64,000 nucleotides of DNA from Hyposmocoma kahamanoa (lineage: Eukaryota > Arthropoda > Insecta > Lepidoptera > Cosmopterigidae): positions 11,401,543-11,465,542 of the forward strand of contig NW_020654810.1 of assembly GCF_003589595.1 (NCBI RefSeq), in the 5' to 3' direction. Each line of letters opens with the position of its first letter. The stretch's first letter is position 1. Under the pieces are notes generated by a model. It was not told the origin of the DNA, did no database searches, and saw only the letters and a program-made list of their open reading frames with translations. Of this stretch, positions 42,301 to 50,380 are shown piece after piece. Both the position numbers and the translations under genes were made by a program.

Positions 42301-45197
42301 CGGTCGAGGTCAGACAGTCGTAGTCGCCTTCGGTTCGGGTTTTCAAGGGTGCTCTTTTGAAGTTTTGGGATTGTTCAAACTCCACATGTTAGAGCTTTTG
42401 AAATATTTATTTACATTTGACATATTTATTTATAGTTTTATTTGTGCATTCATTTTATTATAGACTTTGTATGTATTAATGTATCAACATTACTTAATAT
42501 ATATGTATTCGTATGTACATTTGATTTATTAAATTTATCTGTGTATTTATTGAGTATAGTATTAGGGGTTAAAGTATGAAATTGCCGTTTTATTGCAATA
42601 GGTTCTTTGAATTTTCATAGAATCTTCATGGTTTGAGGTTTTCGAATGAAACTTTTTTCAAATGGTTTCTGTGATTTTTTTTTTATTAAATTTGAAACAT
42701 TTGAATATCGACTTTCAATTGTTTTTGTTATTCAATTTAGACAAGAAAGATGGATACTGCGAAAATTCGAGTGATTTTTGAATACGAGTTCCGACGCGGA
42801 ACTAACGCGGCAGAAACAGCCCGCAATATCAATGCTGCGTTTGGAGAGGGGTCTACTAATGAACGCACCGTGCGATTTTGGTTTAAACGCTTTCGTGATG
42901 GAAATTTCGACTTAAAGAACGAGCCACGAGAGAGACCGCCCACACAGGTGAATAACGATGAATTAAGAGAGATAGTGGAAGCCGATCCTAGTCAAACTAC
43001 CCAGGAATTAGCGGCATGGTTTAACGTTACCTTACCCACAATATTGACTCACTTGCGTCAAATCAATAAAATAAAAAAATACGAAAAATGGGTGCCTCAT
43101 GATTTGACTGATCTGCAGAAAGAAACGCGTGTTGAAACTTGTGTTGCCTTGTTGAACCGGTACAGAAATGAAGGAATATTGGATCGAATTGTAACATGTG
43201 ATGAAAAGTGGATTCTTTATGATAACCGGAAAAGAAAAATGCAATGGCTGACCCCAGGTCAAATGCCACAACAGTGTCCTAAAGCAAAACTTACCAATAA
43301 AAAGGTAATGGTAACTGTTTGGTGGTCTCAGCATGGTGTTATTCACTATAGTTTTCTCCGATCTGGTCAAGCAATAACGGCAGATGTCTATTGTGCCGAA
43401 CTCCGAACCATGTTGACAAAACTAGCAGTAAAACAGCCCCGACTCATGAATCGATCTTCACCATTATTGCTCCACGACAACGCGAGACCTCACACAGCAC
43501 GAGAAACCATTTTGACCCTTCAGGAACTGCAGTTAGAAACCATTCGTCATCCTCCGTATTCACCAGACCTTGCTCCAACGGACTACCATTTTTTTCGTGA
43601 TTTGGACAATTATCTACGTGACAAGAAGTTTTCTTCCCAGGAGGCAGTACAAAATGCTTTCACACAGTTTGTGCAGTCTAGATCGTCGGATTTCTATCGC
43701 AAAGGCATTAATAACCTTCCCATTAGATGGCAGCAATGTATAGATAATAATGGCAACTATTTTGATTAAATAAATTTGTTAAAAATTTAAAAAATAAACA
43801 ATTTAGATTTTCAGTACAAATCGGCAATTTCATACTTTAACCCCTATTATATTCCATTTCTTTACTTATCTATTTTTAGCGCCACCCCAAAAACCAACTT
43901 TCCTCTCAGATTTTCAAAGGTTAGTTGGAAGAAATCTCTTTATGGGATAAGCTCGCCTTTGTACACAAATATTTAAATTGTTTCTGAAAATTTGTAAGTT
44001 ACTTGTTGTACAATAAAGTGTTTAAATAAAATAAATAAGTAAAAAGAAAATTTAAAATTCTTTGCTTATTAGCATGTAAAATTTGGGCATATTGTTCAAG
44101 TTAAAATCGACTCGCAGTCGATTTCATTATAGTCTTTAACTCGCAGTTAACTTCGACGTAGTTTAATTTAAAAAATACACGTTACTTATTAGCGCGTAGG
44201 TACTAATACTGTTCAAATTAAAATCAACTCGCAGTCGATTTTATCATCGTGTTTAACTCGCGGTTAACTCCAAGGCAGTTTTATTATAAGGCATGTAAAA
44301 TGTACATATTAATATATCTGTTCGGATTTTCATCCACCCATGTTCGATTCGGTTATCGGGGATAACTCGCAGTTAACCCAATGTTTTATTAAATGTAGGT
44401 TAGATTCACATTTGCGATGTATGAAAGCGAACATTTATTATAATTGCGGAAGTAGCAAGTAGTGCTATATGATAAAAATGAATATTTTCATTTTTTAATT
44501 TCATTATTTATGAGCATAAGAAAAAATTTACCTTGATCAATGTCCGACTCGTCCGATGATGTTATGATCTCATAACGCCGACGACGTTCGGCGTCTGTAT
44601 TTTCCAAGTATTTCTGTTTACTTTTATAATATTCGATTTTTTCTAAGTTTGTTCGCTTTGACATTTTAACGGAGCTGTGGAGGTGTGCTTGTTGCCACGC
44701 ACGAAAAAGGAATGAGGATGGAAAATGGCGGTTGATGCCTGGTAGGGAGTGTCAACGTCAAAACATTTCTTTTCCCTAAATACCGTGTAGTGTTGCCTAG
44801 CAAGTTAAAATAACTGGTTAAATATTATATCGAGAATGAAGCGACGAAATGTAATAATACTATATAACGCAAAAAATCCCTTGTGAAATGTATAATTCAT
44901 TATTTGGAAATTCCACCAGACATACAACACAGGTAAAGATCTTTTTTCCTATATCTATGGTAAAAATCAGAATTGGCGTACACATAACAAACAAATATTT
45001 AAAAACTAAGTAGGCAATTAATGTTTTTTTTCATTAAAATCAATTAAGTATTTGCTTATTGAAGGATTATTTAGACGTGCCCTTGTTTATTGCAAAATAA
45101 TAATAGTAGTAGAATAAATAATATAAAAGAGTCTGTACTCACTTATATTTGTAACGAACACTAATAAGAAAAAAATAAAACTTTTAAACGAACTCAT
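33587..45197 (-). CDS. C-type lectin gene 1, immulectin-like, two CRDs, 314 aa
   Basis: Secreted pattern-recognition lectin type: binds microbial sugars in hemolymph (family knowledge). Exons on the minus strand: 45143-45197, 37956-38219, 36659-36853, 33990-34241, 33587-33765; every internal junction splits a codon after base one. Signal peptide MSSFKSFIFFLLVFVTNI. CRD1 (about 20-170) has EPN at 121-123 and LND, predicting mannose-type binding. CRD2 (about 173-302) has QPD at 271-273 and LND, predicting galactose-type binding. The cysteine pattern is normal. Intron 1 is nearly 7 kb because of nested transposons, and a dead mariner fills much of intron 3. No coding lesion seen. Exon 1 is assigned by its match to gene 2 exon 1 in sequence and splice phase, since it lies far upstream. 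Confidence 0.88.
33990..34241 (-). CDS. lectin gene 1 exon 4: CRD2 N-terminal half
   Basis: YKFEQQFRKCYKFHLTPKNW then TCSAEQSYLAIIESQAEADY and HLGFHNKNSEGWKTVKG. 252 bases, same length as in genes 2 and 3. Donor G|GTACAT. Confidence 0.9.
34540..34760 (+). repeat. repeat shared with 2,800-3,110
   Basis: Carries GCTGATTTTGCTTAACAATA and a matching GGGTTGTAAA end. Unclassified repeat in lectin gene 1 intron 3. Confidence 0.65.
35315..36623 (+). mobile_element. mariner (DD34D) transposon, copy 2
   Basis: Same family as the 6.0-7.3 kb copy. The right end GAAACTTATAAAGCGCCCCA is clear; the left end has decayed to AT repeats but keeps AAGTTTCCGGAA. It sits in lectin gene 1 intron 3, antisense to the gene, its right end about 35 bases from the donor of exon 3. 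Confidence 0.88.
35488..36557 (+). pseudogene. mariner transposase, inactive
   Basis: Starts MDLTRENFRS. Two Trp codons have become stops (CSR*IPHN near 35,848 and LV*YIV near 35,948) and an insertion near 36,420 shifts the C-terminus. The catalytic residues remain: IGDETWIY, HHDNDSSHKARQT and SPDLAPCDFYLF, with exactly 34 residues between the second and third Asp. It complements copy 1, which lost the first Asp. Confidence 0.93.
36659..36853 (-). CDS. lectin gene 1 exon 3: CRD1 C-terminal half
   Basis: QPLDDVYKNWAPGEPNEQDE, then LNDERCDRKYPFICKK and the linker to CRD2. EPN is at residues 121-123. Acceptor TTTCCAG, donor AAAG|GTGCGT. 195 bases. Confidence 0.9.
37080..37285 (-). repeat. S1 repeat copy, diverged
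   Basis: Carries GCACTCAGGACTTTAAATCGC-like and ATTACTACTTGGCGGC blocks; the 3' end is missing. Confidence 0.75.
37337..37643 (-). repeat. S1 repeat copy, near full length
   Basis: T-run then ATACCAAGTGACGGGACGAA through to CTCTTTCACATGGAGCTTTA. In lectin gene 1 intron 2, tandem with the preceding copy. Confidence 0.85.
37956..38219 (-). CDS. lectin gene 1 exon 2: CRD1 N-terminal half
   Basis: CQVSKRFFRKDYTYLLSTDN, WGEAKVRCAMEGAKLFYPQD and FVGFTKAIAKDVFETIDG. Donor GACG|GTCAGT, chosen because gene 2 splices at the same point (GACG|GTAAGA) and the phase fits exon 3. Confidence 0.88.
38724..39069. mobile_element. near-perfect foldback element with 71-bp arms
   Basis: Arms 38,729-38,799 and 38,994-39,064 are inverted repeats differing at one base of 71; outer end GATGATCAAACGAACTTCTT. 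TATTA flanks both ends (38,724-38,728; 39,065-39,069), a likely 5-bp target duplication. The interior (CCTACCAGGCATCAACCGCC etc.) is also found at 44.70-44.82 kb, so it derives from the neighbouring 39.07-44.85 kb element. Confidence 0.85.
39430..39640. other. GC-rich block, unassigned
   Basis: Markedly GC- and CpG-rich within AT-rich DNA (CAGCCGCGCGCGCGGCCGGC). Open in two frames but no motif recognised. It could be part of element E, a captured exon or another retroelement's 5' end. Confidence 0.35.
39641..40389. other. unassigned interior of element E
   Basis: No gene recognised. 40,160-40,260 (GGGACTCCGCGGGAGGCGAA...) looks like conserved retroelement UTR sequence, but I cannot place it. 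Confidence 0.4.
40440..42390 (+). pseudogene. LINE ORF2 reverse transcriptase, frameshifted
   Basis: The first frame (to 41,536) covers VFPTVWKQAHVIPLPKKSNP, YRPISILPVLSKILE, the motif A region LLDFSSTFSTVD and GVPQGGVLSPILFS. A frameshift near 41,495 moves to YADDLQIYT (motif C) in another frame, a stop follows at about 41,622, and the C-terminus (41,712-42,323) ends MWNLLPVEVRQS with a premature stop before FKGALLKF. Both catalytic Asp regions survive, but the frame is broken at least three times. Confidence 0.9.
42565..43844 (+). mobile_element. intact mariner transposon, cecropia-like
   Basis: 1,280 bp between TA duplications. The inverted ends GGGGTTAAAGTATGAAATTG / CAATTTCATACTTTAACCCC are perfect over at least 23 bp. 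It is inserted in the LINE 3' UTR within element E, in lectin gene 1 intron 1. Confidence 0.96.
42750..43769 (+). CDS. mariner transposase, 339 aa, apparently intact
   Basis: Cut-and-paste DDE transposase that binds its inverted ends and integrates at TA. The N-terminal paired helix-turn-helix region includes TVRFWFKRFRDGNFDLKNEP; linker motif WVPHDL at about 113-118; catalytic Asp in VTCDEKWILY, HDNARPHTA and YSPDLAPTDYHFF with exactly 34 residues between the last two (DD34D). The C-terminus WQQCIDNNGNYFD is complete. No stop or frameshift. The motif set (NARPH, DYHFF, GINNLPIRWQ) resembles the cecropia subfamily that includes vertebrate Hsmar1. Intact frame and matching ends suggest a recent, possibly active copy; activity is inferred. 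Confidence 0.96.
   Translation: MDTAKIRVIFEYEFRRGTNAAETARNINAAFGEGSTNERTVRFWFKRFRDGNFDLKNEPRERPPTQVNNDELREIVEADPSQTTQELAAWFNVTLPTILTHLRQINKIKKYEKWVPHDLTDLQKETRVETCVALLNRYRNEGILDRIVTCDEKWILYDNRKRKMQWLTPGQMPQQCPKAKLTNKKVMVTVWWSQHGVIHYSFLRSGQAITADVYCAELRTMLTKLAVKQPRLMNRSSPLLLHDNARPHTARETILTLQELQLETIRHPPYSPDLAPTDYHFFRDLDNYLRDKKFSSQEAVQNAFTQFVQSRSSDFYRKGINNLPIRWQQCIDNNGNYFD
44105..44377. repeat. array of five CGC-loop hairpins
   Basis: Short palindromes with a CGC/CGCA centre: AATCGACTCGCAGTCGATT (44,105), TTAACTCGCAGTTAA (44,136), AATCAACTCGCAGTCGATT (44,222), TTTAACTCGCGGTTAAC (44,252) and AACTCGCAGTT (44,364). The first two pairs form a tandem repeat of about 117 bp. They may be binding sites of element E's transposase. 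Confidence 0.75.
44532..44664 (-). CDS. first exon of an unrecognised protein in element E
   Basis: ATG at 44,664 followed by 44 codons: MSKRTNLEKIEYYKSKQKYL, a basic stretch AERRRRYE, then acidic TSSDESDID, ending at a consensus donor CAAG|GTAAAT. It lies just inside the inverted end of element E, as a transposase first exon would. No family recognised; no following exon identified, because the LINE insertion and the hairpin array intervene. It may be a remnant. Confidence 0.45.
45143..45197 (-). CDS. lectin gene 1 exon 1: signal peptide
   Basis: MSSFKSFIFFLLVFVTNI plus one base; donor ATAA|GTGAGT. Aligns with gene 2 exon 1 (MSSLKSFVFLL...VTNM) and has the right phase for exon 2. Confidence 0.8.
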
Positions 45198-45354
45198 GAT
45201 GAATAATGATGAACTGAAGGTACAAAGGCTGGCGTACGAATGAGCAATAAAATTGTAACTCCTACCTTTACCTATACTTTAATACTATGAAACCTGTAGG
45301 TAGCTGCTACGTCTAGGATAAACACGACCAAAAGCAACCGCAGGTAGTCAACCG

Positions 45355-45430
45355 CAGATTTAGTGCATGAAGGAAAAAATGGAGAACTCTCCTAAAGTCA
45401 GACTGTAGAATAACATGCGAGTAATACCTA
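45355..45430 (+). pseudogene. relic of the FAR exon 7 3' end and donor
   Basis: GTGCATGAAGGAAAAAATGG, GAGAACT and CTAAAGTCAGACTGTAGAAT match the last about 60 bases of FAR exon 7, including the ACAT exon end; the donor GTAAGT has become GCGAGT and a CAG codon is TAG. Nothing similar upstream. About 19 kb from the functional exon, between lectin genes 1 and 2. Confidence 0.8.
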
Positions 45431-45431
45431 A

Positions 45432-45766
45432 GCTAAGGCCGCCTTTACATATTTATGCAAGTTATATAATACTTACGTAAGCAACTTCGTAATTAACTTG
45501 TGATAAATTTACAAATGCACACTGTTGTAAGCTTAACTTAGCTTAAGCTTATCGTAATTTCTTACAACTCATGGAAGTTCAAATATTACTTAATTAATTT
45601 GGTCACGAAATTCTTTTACAACTTATAAAAGTGATACGATGAAATCAAGAACTTATGAAACACATACAAGTATCAAACTGTACCTGACTATTTCTATGTA
45701 AACGCTGTCAATGACTTTCTTTCATAAATTGTACGGAAACAATTACAAGTGTAAAGGTGGCCTAAG
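45432..45766. mobile_element. MITE with about 17-bp inverted ends
   Basis: CTAAGGCCGCCTTTACA on the left mirrors TGTAAAGGTGGCCTAAG on the right. It abuts the FAR exon relic. Confidence 0.75.
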
Positions 45767-45848
45767 AACAATATTTAAATGCCTTCACGCAAATTTCAGC
45801 TATACCTTACCTACTTAATGACACAAATAACCTGCTAATGCCTATAGG

Positions 45849-46200
45849 GGTAATTTTCAGGTTACTTTTCTCTACCTAATTTGCTGGTGCTGGCGAAATT
45901 ACACATGGGACTTGTCATCTTATGTCACTGGGTGAAGGGCACAGTGGCAGTGCCCTTCAGATCTTTGCGATTTAAAGCTCTGAGTGGCACTGCAACTGTT
46001 ATTGACAGGCGTGTAGCTTACTCTCAGGCGCACGACTCGTTCGTTCCGTCACTTGATATTATAAAAAGTTTCGGTGCCAATTGTTATTATTTAAATATTC
46101 TAGAATATTATCATGAAGTATTATTTAACATTCGACTGTAGTTACCTGAAATATTATTAAATATTTCACGGCAATTTACTCGAATACTTAAATCTATTGT
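45849..46200 (-). mobile_element. foldback MITE copy split by S1
   Basis: GTAATTTTCAGGTTACTTTT...CTACCTAATTT and TTCGGTGCCAATTG...ATTCTAGAATATTA are contiguous in the 5.4 kb copy; here an S1 copy lies between them. Confidence 0.75.
45887..46070 (+). repeat. S1 repeat copy nested in a foldback MITE
   Basis: GCGAAATTACACATGGGACT to CGTTCCGTCACTTGATATTA, 5'-truncated. Confidence 0.85.
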
Positions 46201-46888
46201 GTAAAATAAAATTAACAAAGATTTGTAACGCTAGTACATAAGTACCTACGGTGGCTTATTTACCTTTCCTCCACTTTCCAGCATACAACAGTGTATACAC
46301 AGTTTCTTTCGAAAATGACGTTACAACAAGCAATGGAAGAATCACAGTAAGCTGATCAGAAATAGCTTTGTGTCGACAGCAAAACGCGCAATGTCTCTTT
46401 GGCAGTTATATATGGCATTGATATATAGCTTTTTTTGAGCAGTTCAAGCCATTTTTGCGATAATAAGTGTGGTGATTCCCTATCTGCACATGCGCAAATG
46501 TCAAATGAAGACAATAAAATTTCTCTAGCCCCTTAACACGACTTCCATATTTTGAATACTTTTGACAGATCTTTAAAGAGAATACATCTGCCACCCTTCG
46601 AGCAATAGATAGGACATTCATCGTATTTGTTGACTGTATATATATACTAATAAAAGCTCATATATAAAAAAAAAATAGTAATTTACACTTTTATATTTAT
46701 TTCTAACCACGATTACGTAATATTTAACATTGTATTTTAACAGTTTGTAATACACTTTTGTCGTTGATCTGGAGATTATAATTGTTGACAGATTGACTTT
46801 TTGTAGTAATATTGAGTTAACATGAATGTTAAGGCAAAATATCGTTCTTGAACACAATCCGTATCTAACTGGGTTGCTTTTGCAATAA

Positions 46889-47082
46889 CTAATTAAATCG
46901 ATCGTCAAAAGCGCCGGCGAAAATGCCAATGTCGTGTTCACATATAAAGAAGCAGCGTACGTAGCAGCTCATATCGTTGAGGCCGCCATCGTAGAACATG
47001 CTGCCGCATACTTCTGTGCCTCCCCTATTGTCCGGTTGACCTCCGCCCCATTTTGCGTAACCACTGTTGTGGAGAGGTACCC
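46889..47082 (-). pseudogene. lectin gene 2 exon 5
   Basis: VPLHNSGYAKWGGGQPDNRG, CGSMFYDGGLNDMSCYVRCF, tail to DDRFN and stop. Frame intact in itself. Confidence 0.88.
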
Positions 47083-47524
47083 CTGAAAATTAAAAATCCG
47101 CAATTAAATGGAGGATTTATAAAAAGGCAGCAACTAAAATGTACGACTTTGTAATTCGAACTTTTTTGAACTGGTTTTGGTCCGGGTTTCTGGTTAGTGA
47201 ATTCCTTGCTGCTCTGGTACTTATAATACAGGGAATTCCCTAGTTTCAGACCAGGTAACCGGTGTGGTTGACACATTGTTGTTATTTATTATAGGTACAT
47301 CCTTACCAAAATATTTTATTTAACTAAATCTAATCGAAGTCTGATGGCGTGAGCATGATTTGTAATCCTACTGCTACTGATGTTATTACTTAAGTTAGAG
47401 ATATTTGTTTAAATATTTGGGATACAGACTAAGAGCAAAATTTCATTAGCAAGAGGCATTTGGTATAAGACGCTGCAACCGCGACCTGATCAAAAGCTTG
47501 GTTTGATGGTGCGGATCTGTTATT

Positions 47525-47850
47525 TCAGCATTTAGAATTAGATGTGGTCACATTCCACTAGTTAAATTTCATCACTTGACAGATATCAAAGCCTCACCCC
47601 TTTGCGAATATTGTAAAATAATAGAAAACCTGATCCATCTGTTAGTGGAGTGTAAGCATACTATAACCACAAGAGTACGATTCGGAATTGAAGAGTTTGG
47701 ACTTAATGGAGACATAAACATTGTTCTGCGAGACCCTTTACATAAAGTAGTCGTAATCTATATTTGCGTAACTTATTGCATAAAAATTCAAAAATACGCC
47801 TAACTGACCACGCAGTTTGAAATTCCCTATGAGGCTATACAGTATAGTGT
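47525..47850 (+). pseudogene. LINE post-RT zinc-finger relic
   Basis: AFRIRCGHIPLVKFHHLTDI then SPLCEYCKIIENLIHLLVEC, a C-x2-C...H...C cluster like the zf-RVT tail of LINE ORF2. It lies in lectin gene 2 intron 4, opposite strand. Duplicated at 61.4-61.7 kb. Confidence 0.6.
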
Positions 47851-47962
47851 TAAAGGCCTCGTTGAAAATAAAGAAAGAAAAAATGTAATCGAGTCTTAAT
47901 TAATTTTATGAAATCTTCTTTAAGCTGCTCTACAAAAATTGCAACTAAAGATTATAAGGTAC

Positions 47963-48214
47963 CTTTAATGGTTTTCCACCCATCTGAATCTTTGTTATGG
48001 AAGCCCAAATGAACAGTACCAGCCAAGTAGTCCCCATGAACCTTATGCTTCGGCGCGTCAGCCGTCATTTGTACCAGATGGTCAGCTTCCACTTGACTTT
48101 CAATTATGGCAAGGTACGACTGCTCCGCACTACAAGTAGTGATTGCATCAGTCCAATTCTTCGGGGTCAAATGGAATTTGTAGCATTTTCCCAATGTTTG
48201 GTTAAATATGTAAT
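47963..48214 (-). pseudogene. lectin gene 2 exon 4
   Basis: YIFNQTLGKCYKFHLTPKNW through HLGFHNKDSDGWKTIKG; donor G|GTACCT. 252 bases, intact. Confidence 0.88.
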
Positions 48215-48694
48215 CTGAAATGTTTGGTGTATAGTAAATATAAAGTTATTTTACGGTGATCGATATACTGCGAATGAGGAAGTAGAGAGTTTTTGCTACA
48301 ACGTATCATTCGATAAATCGTAATTAAACTAGTGTCTAGTCGTTTTTTTGGAATTGGAATGGAAATTACCACCTAAATTGAATATAGTAACAATAAAACA
48401 AAAAGACGTCTGACTTGGTAATCATTTCATCATCCTCCTTGAACCCTCCGAGCGCTGATTCTCACTACAGACGGGTATTTAGAACCATAGTTTATAATAT
48501 GTACTAATATTGTTTTAATTTAATTTCATTGGTTTATGCACTTAGAGTTACAAACATATTGTTATGACCATTGTGGCCATTCAACGTAATAGCACTACAG
48601 TGTTATATAGTATAATCTGACAAGTTGAAAGATATTAAAGAAAGACTTAATTACATGTAATTCTTGGTCAATAAAGAAATTTTATTTCTTTTGA

Positions 48695-48990
48695 CTGACT
48701 GAAGCCATGGTAGTCTAATGGCTTGATCTATCGCCTCTCAAACAGAGGCCGAAGGTTCGAATCCAGGTTCGCGCCTCTGAGTTTTTCGGAATTTATGTGC
48801 GAAATTTAATTTAAAATTTACCATTTTCGGTGTAAGAAAACCTTATGATGAAACCAGCACGTCGAAGAAGGTTCACGGAAAACGTCAGAAGTCCCCAACC
48901 CGCATTGGTCCAGCGTGTCGGACTTTTGCCTAAACCTTCGCGTTAGAGGAGACCCGTACCCAGCAGTGGGACGCGTAAATGGGTTGATGT
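48695..48990 (+). repeat. tRNA-derived SINE with RTE-like 3' end
   Basis: tRNA-like part with GCCTCTCAAACAGAGGC (stem-loop) and B box GGTTCGAATCC; then a body ending CCCGTACCCAGCAGTGGGAC, a 3' end I associate with lepidopteran RTE LINEs. The second copy is at 62.59 kb. Confidence 0.75.
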
Positions 48991-49090
48991 TGTTACTAGC
49001 TTGGGACAGTATGAGCGCTCGTGTTCAAGAGTTGAAAAATTGGCTGTTACATACTTCTAAGCTTATATTGTTTTACAGAATTTAACATAC

Positions 49091-49245
49091 CTTTGTTAGG
49101 CATATCACAGTCTGTGTTCCATTCGAGATCGGCTAAGGCTTTCTTGCATATGAAAGGGTATTTCCTATCACAGCGATCGTCGTGTAATTTTCCTTCTTTG
49201 TTCAATGTAACACAGCCTTCCATTATACATCTTCTATTGGATTAC
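49091..49245 (-). pseudogene. lectin gene 2 exon 3, EPN loop deleted
   Basis: NPIEDV then TAA; after the lesion, EGCVTLNKEGKLHDDRCDRK continues in another frame. 40 bases shorter than the gene 1 and gene 3 exons. Confidence 0.92.
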
Positions 49246-49323
49246 CTGGAGAAATTGTAGAGGATTGATCAGCTTCAGATTTTCTTACCCTTAGTATAGT
49301 GAATCGCAGCAGTCGCTGCTTTT

Positions 49324-49324
49324 G

Positions 49325-49350
<26 letters not shown>
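49324..49350. repeat. (TA)n microsatellite
   Basis: Pure TA run, also present in the duplicate at about 63,247-63,273. Confidence 0.95.
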
Positions 49351-49352
<2 letters not shown>

Positions 49353-49356
<4 letters not shown>

Positions 49357-49687
49357 GGCTGTATATTTGAAAGTGAGACACACTTATAGAGTGCGTTATA
49401 TTCCTGATTCTAAACCCAAAACAATAATAAACTAATGAACTTAAACTTTACAAAACAATATACTTATTTTTTTAGGCTGTCTCAGTCGGCCCTCGCTTGG
49501 TAGTATTCCCATTGCACTCGAAATCAAGCGTAAAGGGAATCGGTTTATTCCTATGTACACTCCAAAACAAATTTGTTGATTTATGTTCTATCCCATATCC
49601 TAATTTTATTTTAGTCCATGTTAACTTGTAACATGATTTACTATGACATGTATGAATATGTGTCACTTTCAAATATACAGCCTGTAT
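49353..49687. mobile_element. MITE with about 27-bp inverted ends
   Basis: ACAGGCTGTATATTTGAAAG...TGAGACACA mirrored by TGTGTCACTTTCAAATATAC...AGCCTGT. In the gene 3 duplicate it is cut short by the Penelope-like element. Confidence 0.78.
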
Positions 49688-50380
49688 ATTATGAATCATA
49701 AACAAACGTAAACGGGTAAAACTGAAAGGAAATTCAACGACGCACGTAGACAAATGAGTTCTTATTGTTGTGCATTGGTTTAGTAATTATGTAAAAAGTA
49801 TAAGTAGTACAAATTTTTGCATAAGGAAAATTATATGTAATATTACATTTAAATTAATTACAAAATTGGGGACGTCCTAAAAGACGATCCAGGTCAAGAG
49901 TAGCCTTAACCAATGGGCGTGTATGAAAGTATTGCTTGTTTTAAGGCGAAAGTTGTGTGCCAAGGAACAGGACAAGTGGCAAGCTGTACTCTCTGCTCAC
50001 TTCGAAATTAAAAATACGTGAAGTGTATGTAAACACATTAAAATTGAGAAAAAATAACGGTTAACGGTATTTTAAGTAAAGTACCAGCGCTGATATATAT
50101 ACACTGGAACGCAAACGTATCTCGAAAAATTGAGAAAATGAGTTTTTATAAACTGATAATCAGAAAAAAATCGCATTTTTTGATTTAGGAGTCGTGATGC
50201 TATAACGATATTTTTTATTATACGACGTCGATACTTCACGAAACACACACACAAATGCTCTAAATAGAACTTTGCTAATTCAATATTTCGAGGTATGACA
50301 AGATTGCGTTATAGCGTCGATATAATGTATAGTAACCTTCCTTAAAGCTTGACAGCTGTTTTTATTATGTAAAATCTTAC

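Larger units (their letters stand above)
40390..44035 (+). mobile_element. 5'-truncated LINE (Jockey/CR1-like), split by a mariner
   Basis: ORF2 enters at PWLTPDIKEVMERRNRA, so the endonuclease domain is lost, as in normal 5' truncation. The 3' UTR is interrupted at TA (42,563) by the mariner and resumes at 43,845, ending GTACAATAAAGTGTTTAAAT with an A-rich tail. Confidence 0.85.
39069..44852 (-). mobile_element. composite DNA element with 42-bp inverted ends (element E)
   Basis: The left end (TTTCGTCGCTTCATTCTCGA...) matches the reverse complement of the right end at 39 of 42 positions. About 2.1 kb is its own; the rest is a LINE holding a mariner. Near the right end, on the minus strand, is a start codon and a 133-base exon with donor (44,532-44,664). 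Between that and the LINE is an array of CGC-loop hairpins. The superfamily is not recognised. Alternatively the two ends belong to two separate insertions that happen to face each other. Confidence 0.55.
46565..49448. repeat. segmental duplication, left copy
   Basis: Near-identical to 60,430-63,363 in the same orientation. It spans lectin exons 3-5, their introns, a LINE zinc-finger relic and a tRNA-derived SINE, so these were copied together. The main difference is a 40-base deletion in exon 3 of this copy. Confidence 0.93.

Noticed and set aside
48695..48780. tRNA gene
   Set aside because: tRNA-like head continues into a SINE body with an RTE-like 3' end and is duplicated with it; no proper anticodon arm.
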